A DNA stretch of 64,000 nt from Bradyrhizobium erythrophlei (GTDB lineage Bacteria > Pseudomonadota > Alphaproteobacteria > Rhizobiales > Xanthobacteraceae), in assembly GCF_900129505.1 (NCBI RefSeq), contig NZ_LT670818.1:3505001-3569000 (forward strand), in the 5' to 3' direction. Each line of letters opens with the position of its first letter. The stretch's first letter is position 1. A program made the position numbers and the translations under genes. Below, piece by piece: positions 50,561-58,946 of the stretch. The notes under the pieces were generated by a model. The model worked only from the letters and a program-made list of their open reading frames with translations, had not been told where the DNA came from and ran no database searches.

Positions 50561-52903
50561 CTAGCGCTTCGCATTCTTTGTGAGCTCGAACAGCCGGCTC
50601 GGACTGAGCGGAATCTCCAAAAGCTCCACGCCGCGGGCTTTCAGGTCGAGCGCGTCTTCGATCGCCTGCGCGAACAGCGGGCCGCCGGGAATGGCTCCGG
50701 CTTCGCCGGCGCCCTTGATGCCCATCGGGTTGAGCGGCGACTTTGTTACGGTGTGGCCGAGCTCCATGCGCGGCACTTCCATCGCCGTCGGCAGCAAGTA
50801 GTCGGCGAGCGAGGCGTTGAGCAGTTGCCCCTGGTCGTCGAACACCAGTTTCTCGTAGAACGCGTTGCCGATACCCTGCGCGACGCCGCCGTGAATTTGT
50901 CCGGCCAGGATCATCGGGTTGATCACGGTGCCGCAGTCATGCACCACGACATATTTCAGGATTTTCAGGTCGAAGGTGCGCGGATCCATCTCGACGATCA
51001 TGGCGTGGACGCCATTGGCCGTCGCGCCCATCTTGGGGCCGAAATACTGGGTCGATTCGAGGCCGGGCTCGGTGCCCGGCTCGACCGCGCCGCGCATCGG
51101 ATTGGCCTGGTTGGCGAGATCGCCGAGTTTGACGAATTTGCCGGGGACCCCGACGATGGAAACCTTGCCGTCCTCGAGCACGAGGTCATCCTCGGCGCAT
51201 TCAAAGAGATCGCTGGCGAGTTTCAAGGCCTTCTTGCGCACCACTTTTGCAGCTTCGTTGACGGCGTTGCCCGCGACTACGGCGCCGCGGCTGGCAAAGG
51301 TGCCGGCGCCCCAATAGAACTGGTCGGTATCGCCGGTGACGACGTCGACATCGGCGACCTCGACCCCAAGCTGGTCGGCGGCGATCTGGGCAAACACCGT
51401 GAAGTGTCCCTGGCCCTGGGTGCCGATCCCGGTGGCGACGCTGACCTTGCCGTTGGATTGCACCTGGACCTTTGCCCCTTCATAGGGGCCGATGCCGGTG
51501 CCTTCGACATAGCAGGCGACGCCGATGCCGAGATGGCGGCCTTGCAGCCGCGCCGCCGCCTGTTCGTCCTTGAAAGTCCCGTAGCCGATCGCGTCCAGTG
51601 CCATGTCGAGCACCGGCTCGTAATTGCCGCTGTCGTATTCGAGCACCTCGAAATCCTGGTAGATGATGTCATTGCTGTAGGGGAACGCATCGGGCGGAAT
51701 CAGATTCCGCCGCCGGATTTCGGCAGGATCGATGTTCAGTTCATGCGCGGCGAAATCGAGCAGGCGCTCCATCACGAACACGCCGTGCTGGCGTCCGGCG
51801 CCGCGATAGGGCGTGACGATCGGCAAATTGGTGAACACCTGCGTGAACGTGCTGTCGTAGTTCGGCACGACATAGGGGCCGAGCAGGGTGCACTGGCTGT
51901 TGATCGGCACTGTCAGCCCATAGGGATCGTAGGCGCCGCCGTCGTGCAGGAACACGTCCTTGATGCCGAGGATCTTTCCGTCCCTGGAAAGCGCGATCTC
52001 GGCGTCGTGGATCTGCCCGCGCTCGTGGGTGGTGGCGAAGAAATGCTCCAGCCGGTCCTCGATCCATTTGATCGGCCGGTTCAGTTTCATCGACACCCAG
52101 GGAAGCAGCACCTCCTCGGGGTAGAACATCATGATCTTCGGTCCGAAACCGCCGCCGACGAAGGGCGCGATGACGCGAACCTGTCGCTCGTTGAGGCCGA
52201 GCATGCCGGCGAGACCGTTGCGGACGAACACCGGCGCCTGGGTAGTGTCCCAGATCGTCATCTGGTTGGCGCGGCCATCCCATTGCGCGACCACGCCGCG
52301 GGTTTCGATCGGCGAGGAAATGCCGTGCTCGTACCAGAAACGGCGCCTGATGATGCAATCGGCCTTGGCGGCGGCCGCGGCATAATTGCCCCTGGCCTGG
52401 CGGACATGCGCCGACACGTTGGAGCCGACATCGTCATGCACCAGCGCCGATCCGGCGCTTAAGCCTTGTTCCAGATCGACCACTGCCGGAAGCTGTTCGA
52501 GTTCGACATCGATGTCGTCGAGCGCGTCCTCGGCGATGTAGCGGCTTTCCGCGATCACGATCACCAGCGGTTCGCCGACGTGGCGAACCTTGTCTTTCGC
52601 CAGCGGGACCTGGGTGCGCTCGTGGAAGACGATGCCGTCGATCGGGGGCGGCGGCACCAGGATCGGACCGGGTTGCCAGTAGGCGCCGAGGTCGCCGGCG
52701 ACATAGGCGGCAACGACGCCGGGACGCTGCAGCGCCTTCGAAACATTGATCTTCAGGATCCGTGCATGCGCCACCTGGCTGCGCAGGAACGCGGCGTGCA
52801 GCATGCCCGGCAGTTCGACGTCATCGATGAACAGGGCCTGGCCGGTGAGAAGCCGGCGGTCCTCGTTGCGCCTGATCGGTTCGCCGAAGGTGCGGGTGGA
52901 CAT
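50561..52903 (-). CDS. molybdenum hydroxylase large subunit (xanthine dehydrogenase family)
   Basis: A 780-residue molybdopterin subunit. Conserved loops are VGGGFGPK, TPYRGAGRQHG, GTQGQGHFTVF and GIKGAGEAG with the catalytic Glu near E734. The loop reads PYRGAGR and not AYxCSFR, so this is not a form I carbon monoxide dehydrogenase. The enzyme hydroxylates a carbon next to a ring nitrogen or an aldehyde carbon. Uracil/thymine dehydrogenase, which makes barbiturate, is a molybdenum enzyme of this kind. The start at 52903 (MSTRTFGEPIRRNEDRRLL) lies six bases after the small subunit. Confidence 0.92.
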   Translation of the reverse strand: MSTRTFGEPIRRNEDRRLLTGQALFIDDVELPGMLHAAFLRSQVAHARILKINVSKALQRPGVVAAYVAGDLGAYWQPGPILVPPPPIDGIVFHERTQVPLAKDKVRHVGEPLVIVIAESRYIAEDALDDIDVELEQLPAVVDLEQGLSAGSALVHDDVGSNVSAHVRQARGNYAAAAAKADCIIRRRFWYEHGISSPIETRGVVAQWDGRANQMTIWDTTQAPVFVRNGLAGMLGLNERQVRVIAPFVGGGFGPKIMMFYPEEVLLPWVSMKLNRPIKWIEDRLEHFFATTHERGQIHDAEIALSRDGKILGIKDVFLHDGGAYDPYGLTVPINSQCTLLGPYVVPNYDSTFTQVFTNLPIVTPYRGAGRQHGVFVMERLLDFAAHELNIDPAEIRRRNLIPPDAFPYSNDIIYQDFEVLEYDSGNYEPVLDMALDAIGYGTFKDEQAAARLQGRHLGIGVACYVEGTGIGPYEGAKVQVQSNGKVSVATGIGTQGQGHFTVFAQIAADQLGVEVADVDVVTGDTDQFYWGAGTFASRGAVVAGNAVNEAAKVVRKKALKLASDLFECAEDDLVLEDGKVSIVGVPGKFVKLGDLANQANPMRGAVEPGTEPGLESTQYFGPKMGATANGVHAMIVEMDPRTFDLKILKYVVVHDCGTVINPMILAGQIHGGVAQGIGNAFYEKLVFDDQGQLLNASLADYLLPTAMEVPRMELGHTVTKSPLNPMGIKGAGEAGAIPGGPLFAQAIEDALDLKARGVELLEIPLSPSRLFELTKNAKR

Positions 52904-52908
52904 GGCAG

Positions 52909-53391
52909 TCAGCCCCGCATCCGCATCGCGGCCGTCATCACCGCATCGACGATGTTCTGGTAGCCGGTACAGCGGCACAGATTGCCCGACAGCGCCTCGC
53001 GCACCTCGTCTTCGCTGGGTGAGGTGTTTTCATCGAGAAAGGCCGTCATGGTCATGAGAATGCCGGGCGTGCAGTAGCCGCATTGCAGGCCGTGATGGTC
53101 GTGCATCGCCTGCTGCAACGGGTGGAATTCGCCATCCTTGCCCGCCAGGCCTTCGATGGTCGAAATCTCGTGGCCCTTGGCCTGTACGGCCAGCATCAGG
53201 CAGGAACGAATGGGCTCGCCATCCAGCAGCACGGTGCAGGCGCCACAGACGCCATGCTCGCAGCCGACATGGGTGCCGGCCAGCGCCAGTTCGTGGCGGA
53301 GGAAATCGCTGAGCAGCATGCGCGATTCGACGCGGCGGGTATAACGCACCCCATTCACCGACAGCGTGATGTCGTGGTGGTCAATGTCCAT
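52909..53391 (-). CDS. molybdenum hydroxylase small subunit, two 2Fe-2S clusters
   Basis: A 160-residue iron-sulfur protein. The plant-type cluster is held by C44, C49, C52 and C64, and the second cluster by C104, C107, C139 and C141 (QCGYCTPG and CRCTGYQ). It passes electrons from the molybdenum site to the FAD subunit. The gene lies between medium and large subunit genes; its start overlaps the end of the medium gene by 11 bases. Confidence 0.96.
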   Translation of the reverse strand: MDIDHHDITLSVNGVRYTRRVESRMLLSDFLRHELALAGTHVGCEHGVCGACTVLLDGEPIRSCLMLAVQAKGHEISTIEGLAGKDGEFHPLQQAMHDHHGLQCGYCTPGILMTMTAFLDENTSPSEDEVREALSGNLCRCTGYQNIVDAVMTAAMRMRG

Positions 53392-54256
53392 CGCATGCCC
53401 GCTGGTAAGCCGTCTGCAGCGCGCGTTCGGCGAGAACGCCCGCGACGTGGCGCTGATAATCCGCGGTCGCCTGGACGCTGCCGGCCGGATCGATCATGGC
53501 CTGTACCAATGCAGCGACGTCTTCGAGTGCGTGCGGGGTTACCGCGTGTCCGATCAGGACATCGGCGGCCGAACTGGCATTGACCGGCGTCTCGGCGACG
53601 CCGCAAAAAGCCAGGCGAACCTCGCTGCATTTGTCTTCATTGCCGAGCGTCACCATCGCCGCGACGCCGGCGATGGCAAAGTCGCCGCGCCGGCGCGCGA
53701 TCTCCATGAAGCAGGACCCGGTGCGCGGCTTCGACAACGGCAACCCCACTTCCACAAGCATTTCCTCAGGCGCCAGATCGGTCGTCAGCGCGCCCACGAA
53801 AAAATCGGAAGCGGCAATCCACCGTTCCTGTTTTGCGGTCTGAACGCGGAACCGGGCGCCGAGCGCCACGGCGATCGCGGGAAGCTCGGAGGCCGGATCG
53901 GCGTGCGAAAGATTGCCGCCGATCGTGCCGCGATTTCGGATCTGCGGGTGCGCGATATGCGGCAAGGCCTCGGCGATCAACGGAAACGCACGTGCGAAGC
54001 CCGCATCGCGCTGCAGCGCCCGGTAGCGCGTCAGCGGCCCAAGGCGAACCGTATCGGTGGAGGCGCCGATACCGGCGAGATCCCCGATCTCGTTGATGTC
54101 GATCAGGATCGCTGGCCGGGCCAGCCGGAAATTCATCGCCGGCAGCAGGCTCTGTCCGCCGGCCAGAAATTTCGCGTCGTCGCCATGTTCCGCCTTGAGC
54201 GCGAGCGCCTGCGCGATCGAATGGGCGGCGATATATTTGAAGGGGGCAGGCTTCAT
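53381..54256 (-). CDS. molybdenum hydroxylase FAD-binding (medium) subunit
   Basis: A 291-residue FAD subunit. FAD-binding motifs are FLAGGQSLLPAMNFRLA at about residues 35-51 and RNRGTIGGNLSHADPASELPA at about 109-129. It forms the electron outlet of the complex. The start at 54256 (MKPAPFKY) is the family start. It is the first gene of the minus-strand operon and is divergent from an ABC importer operon. Confidence 0.94.
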   Translation of the reverse strand: MKPAPFKYIAAHSIAQALALKAEHGDDAKFLAGGQSLLPAMNFRLARPAILIDINEIGDLAGIGASTDTVRLGPLTRYRALQRDAGFARAFPLIAEALPHIAHPQIRNRGTIGGNLSHADPASELPAIAVALGARFRVQTAKQERWIAASDFFVGALTTDLAPEEMLVEVGLPLSKPRTGSCFMEIARRRGDFAIAGVAAMVTLGNEDKCSEVRLAFCGVAETPVNASSAADVLIGHAVTPHALEDVAALVQAMIDPAGSVQATADYQRHVAGVLAERALQTAYQRACDGH

Positions 54257-54419
54257 GGCGCTCGCGGGCAAAGCAACGGAGACGCGGTTCTCTCACCGCA
54301 CTGCAAAGTATGCGGCGGCCCTTCGCGCAAGTCAAAAACCGAGCCGTTTTCGGGCCATCTGAAAATCCGATAAGGGCATGTTTGGCCCCGATGGTTGTCG
54401 CTGCCCATTAAAATCTCCG

Positions 54420-54475
54420 CATGCGCAAACATTGAGCGCGCCAATCGCAGCGGCGTTTGTCACTATTTGCGCATG
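54420..54475. promoter_or_regulatory. perfect 10-base inverted repeat between divergent operons
   Basis: CATGCGCAAA at 54420-54429 and TTTGCGCATG at 54466-54475 are exact inverted copies 46 bases apart (about 4.4 helical turns). They lie in the 318-base gap between the molybdenum hydroxylase operon and the importer operon, where a shared regulator would act. Apart from this repeat I see nothing else in the gap. Confidence 0.45.
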
Positions 54476-54574
54476 GCGTTGCAAATGCCGAACTCATTGA
54501 AGCCAGGTGATCCCCGCGTTACGCTGCGGATGGACGGGCGACAATCGTTCGTCGCGCCGATCGCGCCGGTACGC

Positions 54575-55399
54575 ATGAGCAACGAAGCCGATGCCAGGGT
54601 TGAACCAGTGCCGCTGCCGCAACGCCTGGCGGTCGATGTTCGCAATGTTTCACTGACGTTCGAGACCGGCGACGGCAAGGTCGACGCGCTGTCCGACGTC
54701 AGCCTGCAGATCGCCGACGGCGAATTCGTTTCCTTCATCGGCCCGTCCGGCTGCGGCAAGACCACGATGCTGCGGGTGATCGCGGATCTGCAGCAGCCGA
54801 CATCGGGCGCGCTTCTGGTCAACGGCATGAGCGCGGAACAGGCGCGGCTGGAGCGCCGCTACGGCTACGTGTTCCAGGCGCCCGCTTTGTTCCCGTGGCG
54901 TACGATCGAGAAGAACCTGAAGCTGCCGCTGGAGATCATGGGATTTTCCGATAGCGAGCAGCAGCAGCGCGCGGCGCGTTATCTGGCGCTGGTCAATCTC
55001 ACCGGCTTCGAACGGAAGTTTCCCTGGCAATTGTCCGGCGGCATGCAGCAGCGGGTGTCGATCGCGCGCGCCCTGTCGTTCGATCCGGCGCTGTTGCTGA
55101 TGGACGAGCCGTTCGGCGCGCTCGATGAAATCGTCCGCGATCACCTCAACGAGCAATTGCTGCAATTGTGGGACAAGACCGGCAAGACGGTGCTGTTCGT
55201 CACCCATTCCATCCCCGAAGCGGTGTTCCTGTCGACCAGGATCGTGGTGATGTCACCGCGCCCGGGGCGGATCATCGACGTCATCGATTGCAACTTTCCG
55301 CGCGACCGCACCCTGGAAATTCGCGAGACGCCGGAGTTTCTGAAGGTCGCGCAGCGTGTCCGGGTCGGCCTTCGGGCGGGACATTGCTATGACGAGTAG
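54575..55399 (+). CDS. ABC transporter ATP-binding protein
   Basis: A 274-residue ATPase (from the start chosen here) with Walker A GPSGCGKTT, Q-loop FQAPALFPWRT, signature LSGGMQQRV, Walker B LLLMDEP and the H-switch FVTHSIPEA. Starts at 54395, 54473 and 54530 are also open; 54575 (MSNEADARVEPVPL) gives the usual distance to the first beta strand, but none of the starts has a clear ribosome site. It begins a four-gene importer operon with two permeases and a binding protein. Confidence 0.88.
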   Translation: MSNEADARVEPVPLPQRLAVDVRNVSLTFETGDGKVDALSDVSLQIADGEFVSFIGPSGCGKTTMLRVIADLQQPTSGALLVNGMSAEQARLERRYGYVFQAPALFPWRTIEKNLKLPLEIMGFSDSEQQQRAARYLALVNLTGFERKFPWQLSGGMQQRVSIARALSFDPALLLMDEPFGALDEIVRDHLNEQLLQLWDKTGKTVLFVTHSIPEAVFLSTRIVVMSPRPGRIIDVIDCNFPRDRTLEIRETPEFLKVAQRVRVGLRAGHCYDE

Positions 55400-56315
55400 C
55401 GCGCTCACTCTCCCGGTCTCGGGTGCCGGTGCATGGCGGCGCCATCCGCTGGTCGAGCGTTACGCACCCGTCGTCACAATCGTGCTGGCCCTGATCGCGA
55501 TCTGGTACGTCGCCGCATTGCTGATGAACCTGTCGCTGGTGCGCGACGGCTTTGAGCGGGAGGAGGCGCCTTACACCGTCTCCGACCTGATCGCGGGCAC
55601 GATGACGGCCGAGCGGCCGCGGCTGCCGGCACCGCACCAGGTGATCGCAGCCTTCGCCGATTCGGTGTTCGGCTATGCGCCCACCGCGCCACGCAGCCTC
55701 GTCTATCATTCCATGGTGACGCTGTCGGCGACGCTGCTTGGCTTCATGCTCGGCGCGGTGCTCGGCATCGCGCTCGCGCTGATGATCGTGCACAGCCGGG
55801 TATTGGAGAAGAGCCTGCTGCCATGGATCATCTGCTCGCAGATGGTGCCGATCCTGGCGCTGGCGCCGATCTTCGTCGTGGTGCTCGGCGCGATGGGGTT
55901 GCAGGGACTGCTGCCGAAGTCGATCATTTCGGCCTATCTGTGCTTCTTCCCGATCACGATCGGGATGGTGAAGGGCTTTACTGCGCCTGATCCGATGCAG
56001 CTTGATCTGATGCGGACCTGGTCGGCGACCTCGAGGCAGGTGCTATCCAAGCTGCGCTGGCCGTCGGCTGTCCCTTATCTCTTCGCCAGCCTCAAGGTCG
56101 CGATCTCGATTTCGCTGATCGGTGCCATCGTCGCCGAATTGCCGACCGGCGCCGAAGCCGGCATCGGCGCGCGGCTGCTGGCCGGCTCCTATTATGGCCA
56201 GACCGTCCAGATCTGGTCGGCGCTGCTGGCATCGGCGATTCTGGCCTCCGGCCTGATCGGGCTGGTGAGCCTGACCGAACGGATCGTTGCGCGGCGAATG
56301 GGGACGCGGCCATGA
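55389..56315 (+). CDS. ABC transporter permease
   Basis: A 308-residue permease. One helix at about residues 28-46 is followed by a roughly 60-residue outer loop (NLSLVRDGFEREEAPYTVSD), then six helices. The contact loop reads MRTWSATSRQVLSKLRWPSAVPYL near residues 214-237. The start at 55389 overlaps the ATPase stop by 11 bases; its own stop overlaps the next permease by four. Confidence 0.9.
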   Translation: MTSSALTLPVSGAGAWRRHPLVERYAPVVTIVLALIAIWYVAALLMNLSLVRDGFEREEAPYTVSDLIAGTMTAERPRLPAPHQVIAAFADSVFGYAPTAPRSLVYHSMVTLSATLLGFMLGAVLGIALALMIVHSRVLEKSLLPWIICSQMVPILALAPIFVVVLGAMGLQGLLPKSIISAYLCFFPITIGMVKGFTAPDPMQLDLMRTWSATSRQVLSKLRWPSAVPYLFASLKVAISISLIGAIVAELPTGAEAGIGARLLAGSYYGQTVQIWSALLASAILASGLIGLVSLTERIVARRMGTRP

Positions 56316-57436
56316 ATCCGCGACGGCTCAGATTGGGATATATCCTGGCCGTGGCCGGCATGCTGCTTGCCCTGGTGTTGCCGCTCTCGACGCTGGGGGC
56401 CGCCCCCTTGCCGGCGCGGCCGATGCTGCTGGCATTGTCGCTTGCGGCGGCACTGCTGTTCGCCGTTGCCGCCTGGGCAGGTGGGTCGCGTTCCATCGCC
56501 TTCGGCTTCGCCGGCGTTTTCTGCGTCGCAGTGACCGCGCTTGTCCTGCTGCGCGACGCAAGCGTCAGCGGTTCGGCCGGCGCGGGTTTCTGGGCCATGG
56601 TGCTGGCGGTCTGGCTCGCCGCCGCGCTCGGCGTGATGCAACTTGCCTCGGCGCGTCCGCGCGACGAGCGCGCGCGGCGCGCGCTCAATCTTGCGGTTCC
56701 GCTGCTGTTCGGCGCGGCGGTGTTTTATCTCTGGGAAGTATGGGTACGCGGCTTCGGGGTATCCCCGGTGATCATGCCGGCGCCGAGCGCAGCGGCGGCG
56801 AGGTTCGCGTCGTCGCTGGCCGTGCTCGGCGGCGACTTCGTGCAGACCTTCATTCGCGGCGTGCTGATCGGATATGTGATCGGCTGCGGCGCGGGGCTCC
56901 TGGTTGCGATCGTTGCGCAGCGTTTTGCCTTTCTCGGTCGCGGCCTGCTTCCGCTCGGCAATTTCTTTTCGGCACTGCCGCTGGTCGGCGTGGCGCCGAT
57001 CATGGTGATGTGGTTCGGTTTCGACTGGCCGTCGAAGGCCGCGGTGGTTGCGCTGGTGACGTTCTTCCCGATGCTGGTGAACACGCTCGCCGGCCTTTCC
57101 GCGTCCGGGCACATGGAACGCGATCTGATGCGATCCTATGGCGCGGATCATCGCCAGACCCTCGCAAAGCTCTATCTGCCCGCCGCGCTGCCGTTCATTT
57201 TCAATGCGCTGAAGATCAACGCCACACTGGCGCTGATCGGTGCGATCGTTGCCGAATTCTTTGGAACGCCGACGCAGGGCATCGGCTTTCGCATCTCCAC
57301 GGAAGCGGGACGAATGGCGCTCGACATGGTGTGGGCGGAAATCGCGCTCGCCGCGATCGCGGGAATGGCTTTCTACGGACTTGTCGCGCTCGCCGAGCGC
57401 GCGACCACTTTCTGGCATCCATCCTATCGGACCTGA
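56312..57436 (+). CDS. ABC transporter permease with extra N-terminal membrane domain
   Basis: A 374-residue permease. Residues 1-115 hold four hydrophobic segments that are not part of the usual fold; then the standard part begins at PLLFGAAVFYLWEVWVRGFGVSPVIMPAPS with the contact loop LMRSYGADHRQTLAKLYLPAALPFIF near residues 273-296. It starts by an ATGA overlap with the first permease, so both probably form a heterodimer. The additional helices have no known task. Confidence 0.87.
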   Translation: MNPRRLRLGYILAVAGMLLALVLPLSTLGAAPLPARPMLLALSLAAALLFAVAAWAGGSRSIAFGFAGVFCVAVTALVLLRDASVSGSAGAGFWAMVLAVWLAAALGVMQLASARPRDERARRALNLAVPLLFGAAVFYLWEVWVRGFGVSPVIMPAPSAAAARFASSLAVLGGDFVQTFIRGVLIGYVIGCGAGLLVAIVAQRFAFLGRGLLPLGNFFSALPLVGVAPIMVMWFGFDWPSKAAVVALVTFFPMLVNTLAGLSASGHMERDLMRSYGADHRQTLAKLYLPAALPFIFNALKINATLALIGAIVAEFFGTPTQGIGFRISTEAGRMALDMVWAEIALAAIAGMAFYGLVALAERATTFWHPSYRT

Positions 57437-57469
57437 CTCGGCGGGTCCTAACGAGCTTCGGAGTATCGA

Positions 57470-58456
57470 ATGAAGAGAATAGCGGCAATCGCAGCAGGCA
57501 TGACAATGGGTTTGTCGCTGGCGACAGCGCAAGCGGCGGACACGGTCACCATCCAGCTGAAATGGGTCGCGCAGGCCCAGTTCGCCGGGTACTTCGTGGC
57601 CAAGGAGAAGGGATTCTACAAGGACGCCGGCCTCGACGTCACGATCAAGCCGGGCGGCCCGGACGTGGCGCCGCCGCAGGTAATCGCCGGCGGCGGCGCC
57701 GACGTCGTGGTCGACTGGATGCCGTCGGCATTGGCGTCGCGCGAGAAGGGCGTGCCGCTGGTCAACATCTCGCAGACCTTCAAGAAGTCCGGCCTGGAGC
57801 TGACCTGCCGGGCCGACACCGGCATCAAGAAACCCGCCGACTTCAAGGGCAAGACCATCGGGATCTGGTACGGCGGCAACGAGTATCCGTTCCTGTCCTG
57901 GATGTCGAAGCTCGGCTACAAGACCGACAGCTCGCCGGGCGGCATCAAGATCATCAAGCAGGGCTTCAACGTCGATCCGATCCTGCAGAAGCAGGCCGAT
58001 TGCGTTTCGACCATGACCTACAACGAATATTGGCAGGTCATCGATGGCGGCTTCAAGCCGAGCCAGCTGGTGGTCTTCAAATATGAGGACGAGGGCGTTG
58101 CCACGCTGGAGGACGGTCTGTGGGTGCTGGAAAAGAATCTCAAGGACCCGGCGTTCGTGACCAAGATGGCGAAATTCGTCAAGGCCTCGATGAAGGGCTG
58201 GGAATACGCCAAGGCCCATTCGGACGAAGCGGTGAAGATCATCCTGGCCGGCGACTCCACGGGCGCGAAAACCGAGAAGGACCAGAAGCGGATGATGGGC
58301 GAAATCGCCAAGCTGCTCGGTCCCGCCGACGGCAAGCTCGACGTCAAGGATTACGACCGTACGGTTGCGACCCTGATGTCCGGCGGATCGGATCCCGTCA
58401 TCACCAAGAAGCCGGAAGGCGCCTATACCTTCGCCGTCTATGAGGCGATGAAATAA
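57470..58456 (+). CDS. ABC transporter substrate-binding protein, NMT1/THI5-like
   Basis: A 328-residue binding protein. The signal peptide ends at AQAADT (about residue 24). The mature start VTIQLKWVAQAQFAGYFVAKEKGFYKDAGLDV is the typical NMT1/THI5 entry, related to proteins that bind hydroxymethylpyrimidine or its precursors. PDVAPPQVIAGGGADVVVDW and WYGGNEYPFLSW are further family stretches. It completes the third importer. Confidence 0.9.
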   Translation: MKRIAAIAAGMTMGLSLATAQAADTVTIQLKWVAQAQFAGYFVAKEKGFYKDAGLDVTIKPGGPDVAPPQVIAGGGADVVVDWMPSALASREKGVPLVNISQTFKKSGLELTCRADTGIKKPADFKGKTIGIWYGGNEYPFLSWMSKLGYKTDSSPGGIKIIKQGFNVDPILQKQADCVSTMTYNEYWQVIDGGFKPSQLVVFKYEDEGVATLEDGLWVLEKNLKDPAFVTKMAKFVKASMKGWEYAKAHSDEAVKIILAGDSTGAKTEKDQKRMMGEIAKLLGPADGKLDVKDYDRTVATLMSGGSDPVITKKPEGAYTFAVYEAMK

Positions 58457-58601
58457 TCGCAAGCCGGCATCCGACAAACAAGCGGGCGGCCGGCGCAGTT
58501 CGGCCCCCCAAGCAACCAGAACAGCCATCGACACTTGCCTGGACTTCGTAGCGATCGCGTATCGGGAGCCGACCGCCGCAGTATCGGCGGACAGGTTGAG
58601 C

Positions 58602-58823
58602 ATGCATCCCGATAACAGGAACAGAACTTATTATGTTGTGGTGAGTCGCCGCGGTGACGGTACCGATCCCTTCTGCTGGGAGATCCGTCGCCGGCGCGAG
58701 GCCATGGGCGTCAAGGTTTCCGGCTCGGGCTATCGCTCCCATCGGGCAGCGCACGATGCCGGCAACCGGGCGCTGGACCGGTTGCTGGACGACCTTTCCA
58801 AAGAGAGCGAGACAAGCCGCTGA
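58602..58823 (+). CDS. small hypothetical protein
   Basis: A 73-residue basic protein. It begins MHPDNRNRTYYVVVSRRGDG and continues PFCWEIRRRREAMGVKVSGSGYRSHRAAHDAGNRALDRLLDDLSKE, a pattern of three beta strands and one helix resembling the many short single-domain proteins in Bradyrhizobium-type genomes. The ATG at 58602 is used; a TTG two codons upstream is possible. Function not known. Confidence 0.6.
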   Translation: MHPDNRNRTYYVVVSRRGDGTDPFCWEIRRRREAMGVKVSGSGYRSHRAAHDAGNRALDRLLDDLSKESETSR

Positions 58824-58849
58824 CCAGGCGCGGTCAACGAACCTATAGC

Positions 58850-58946
58850 CTTTTCCGTTTCGATAAAATCGAAACGGGGCTCTAGATTCCTGATTTAACG
58901 CGTTTTCTTCACGCGAACCGGTATCCACTTCGCTTGAAAACGCCTT
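58850..58946. repeat. intergenic repeat with 10-bp hairpin, at the end of the AAA gene
   Basis: CCGTTTCGAT at 58855-58864 and ATCGAAACGG at 58868-58877 form a perfect stem with a three-base loop, followed by CTCTAGATTC and GCGTTTTCTTCACGCGAACCGG and ending in GAAAACGCC. This block is a known kind of repeat in Bradyrhizobium-like genomes. It reaches the stop of the AAA gene (58945), which may thus have been cut short by it. Confidence 0.6.

Noticed and set aside
50198..52462. 754-codon plus-strand frame antisense to the molybdenum hydroxylase large subunit
   Set aside because: No domain is recognisable, and the opposite strand carries all the conserved molybdopterin motifs.
50561..54256. Carbon monoxide dehydrogenase (coxLMS)
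   Set aside because: The large subunit has PYRGAGR, not the AYxCSFR loop that binds copper and selenium/sulfur in true CO dehydrogenase, so only the wider hydroxylase family can be claimed.
56192..58603. 803-codon minus-strand frame antisense to the third importer
   Set aside because: It spans three real genes and their gaps, with low-complexity Arg/His/Gln composition and no motif.
58855..58877. Hairpin as a classical terminator after the small hypothetical gene
   Set aside because: The stem is perfect, but no T run follows on either strand, and it is part of a larger repeat element.
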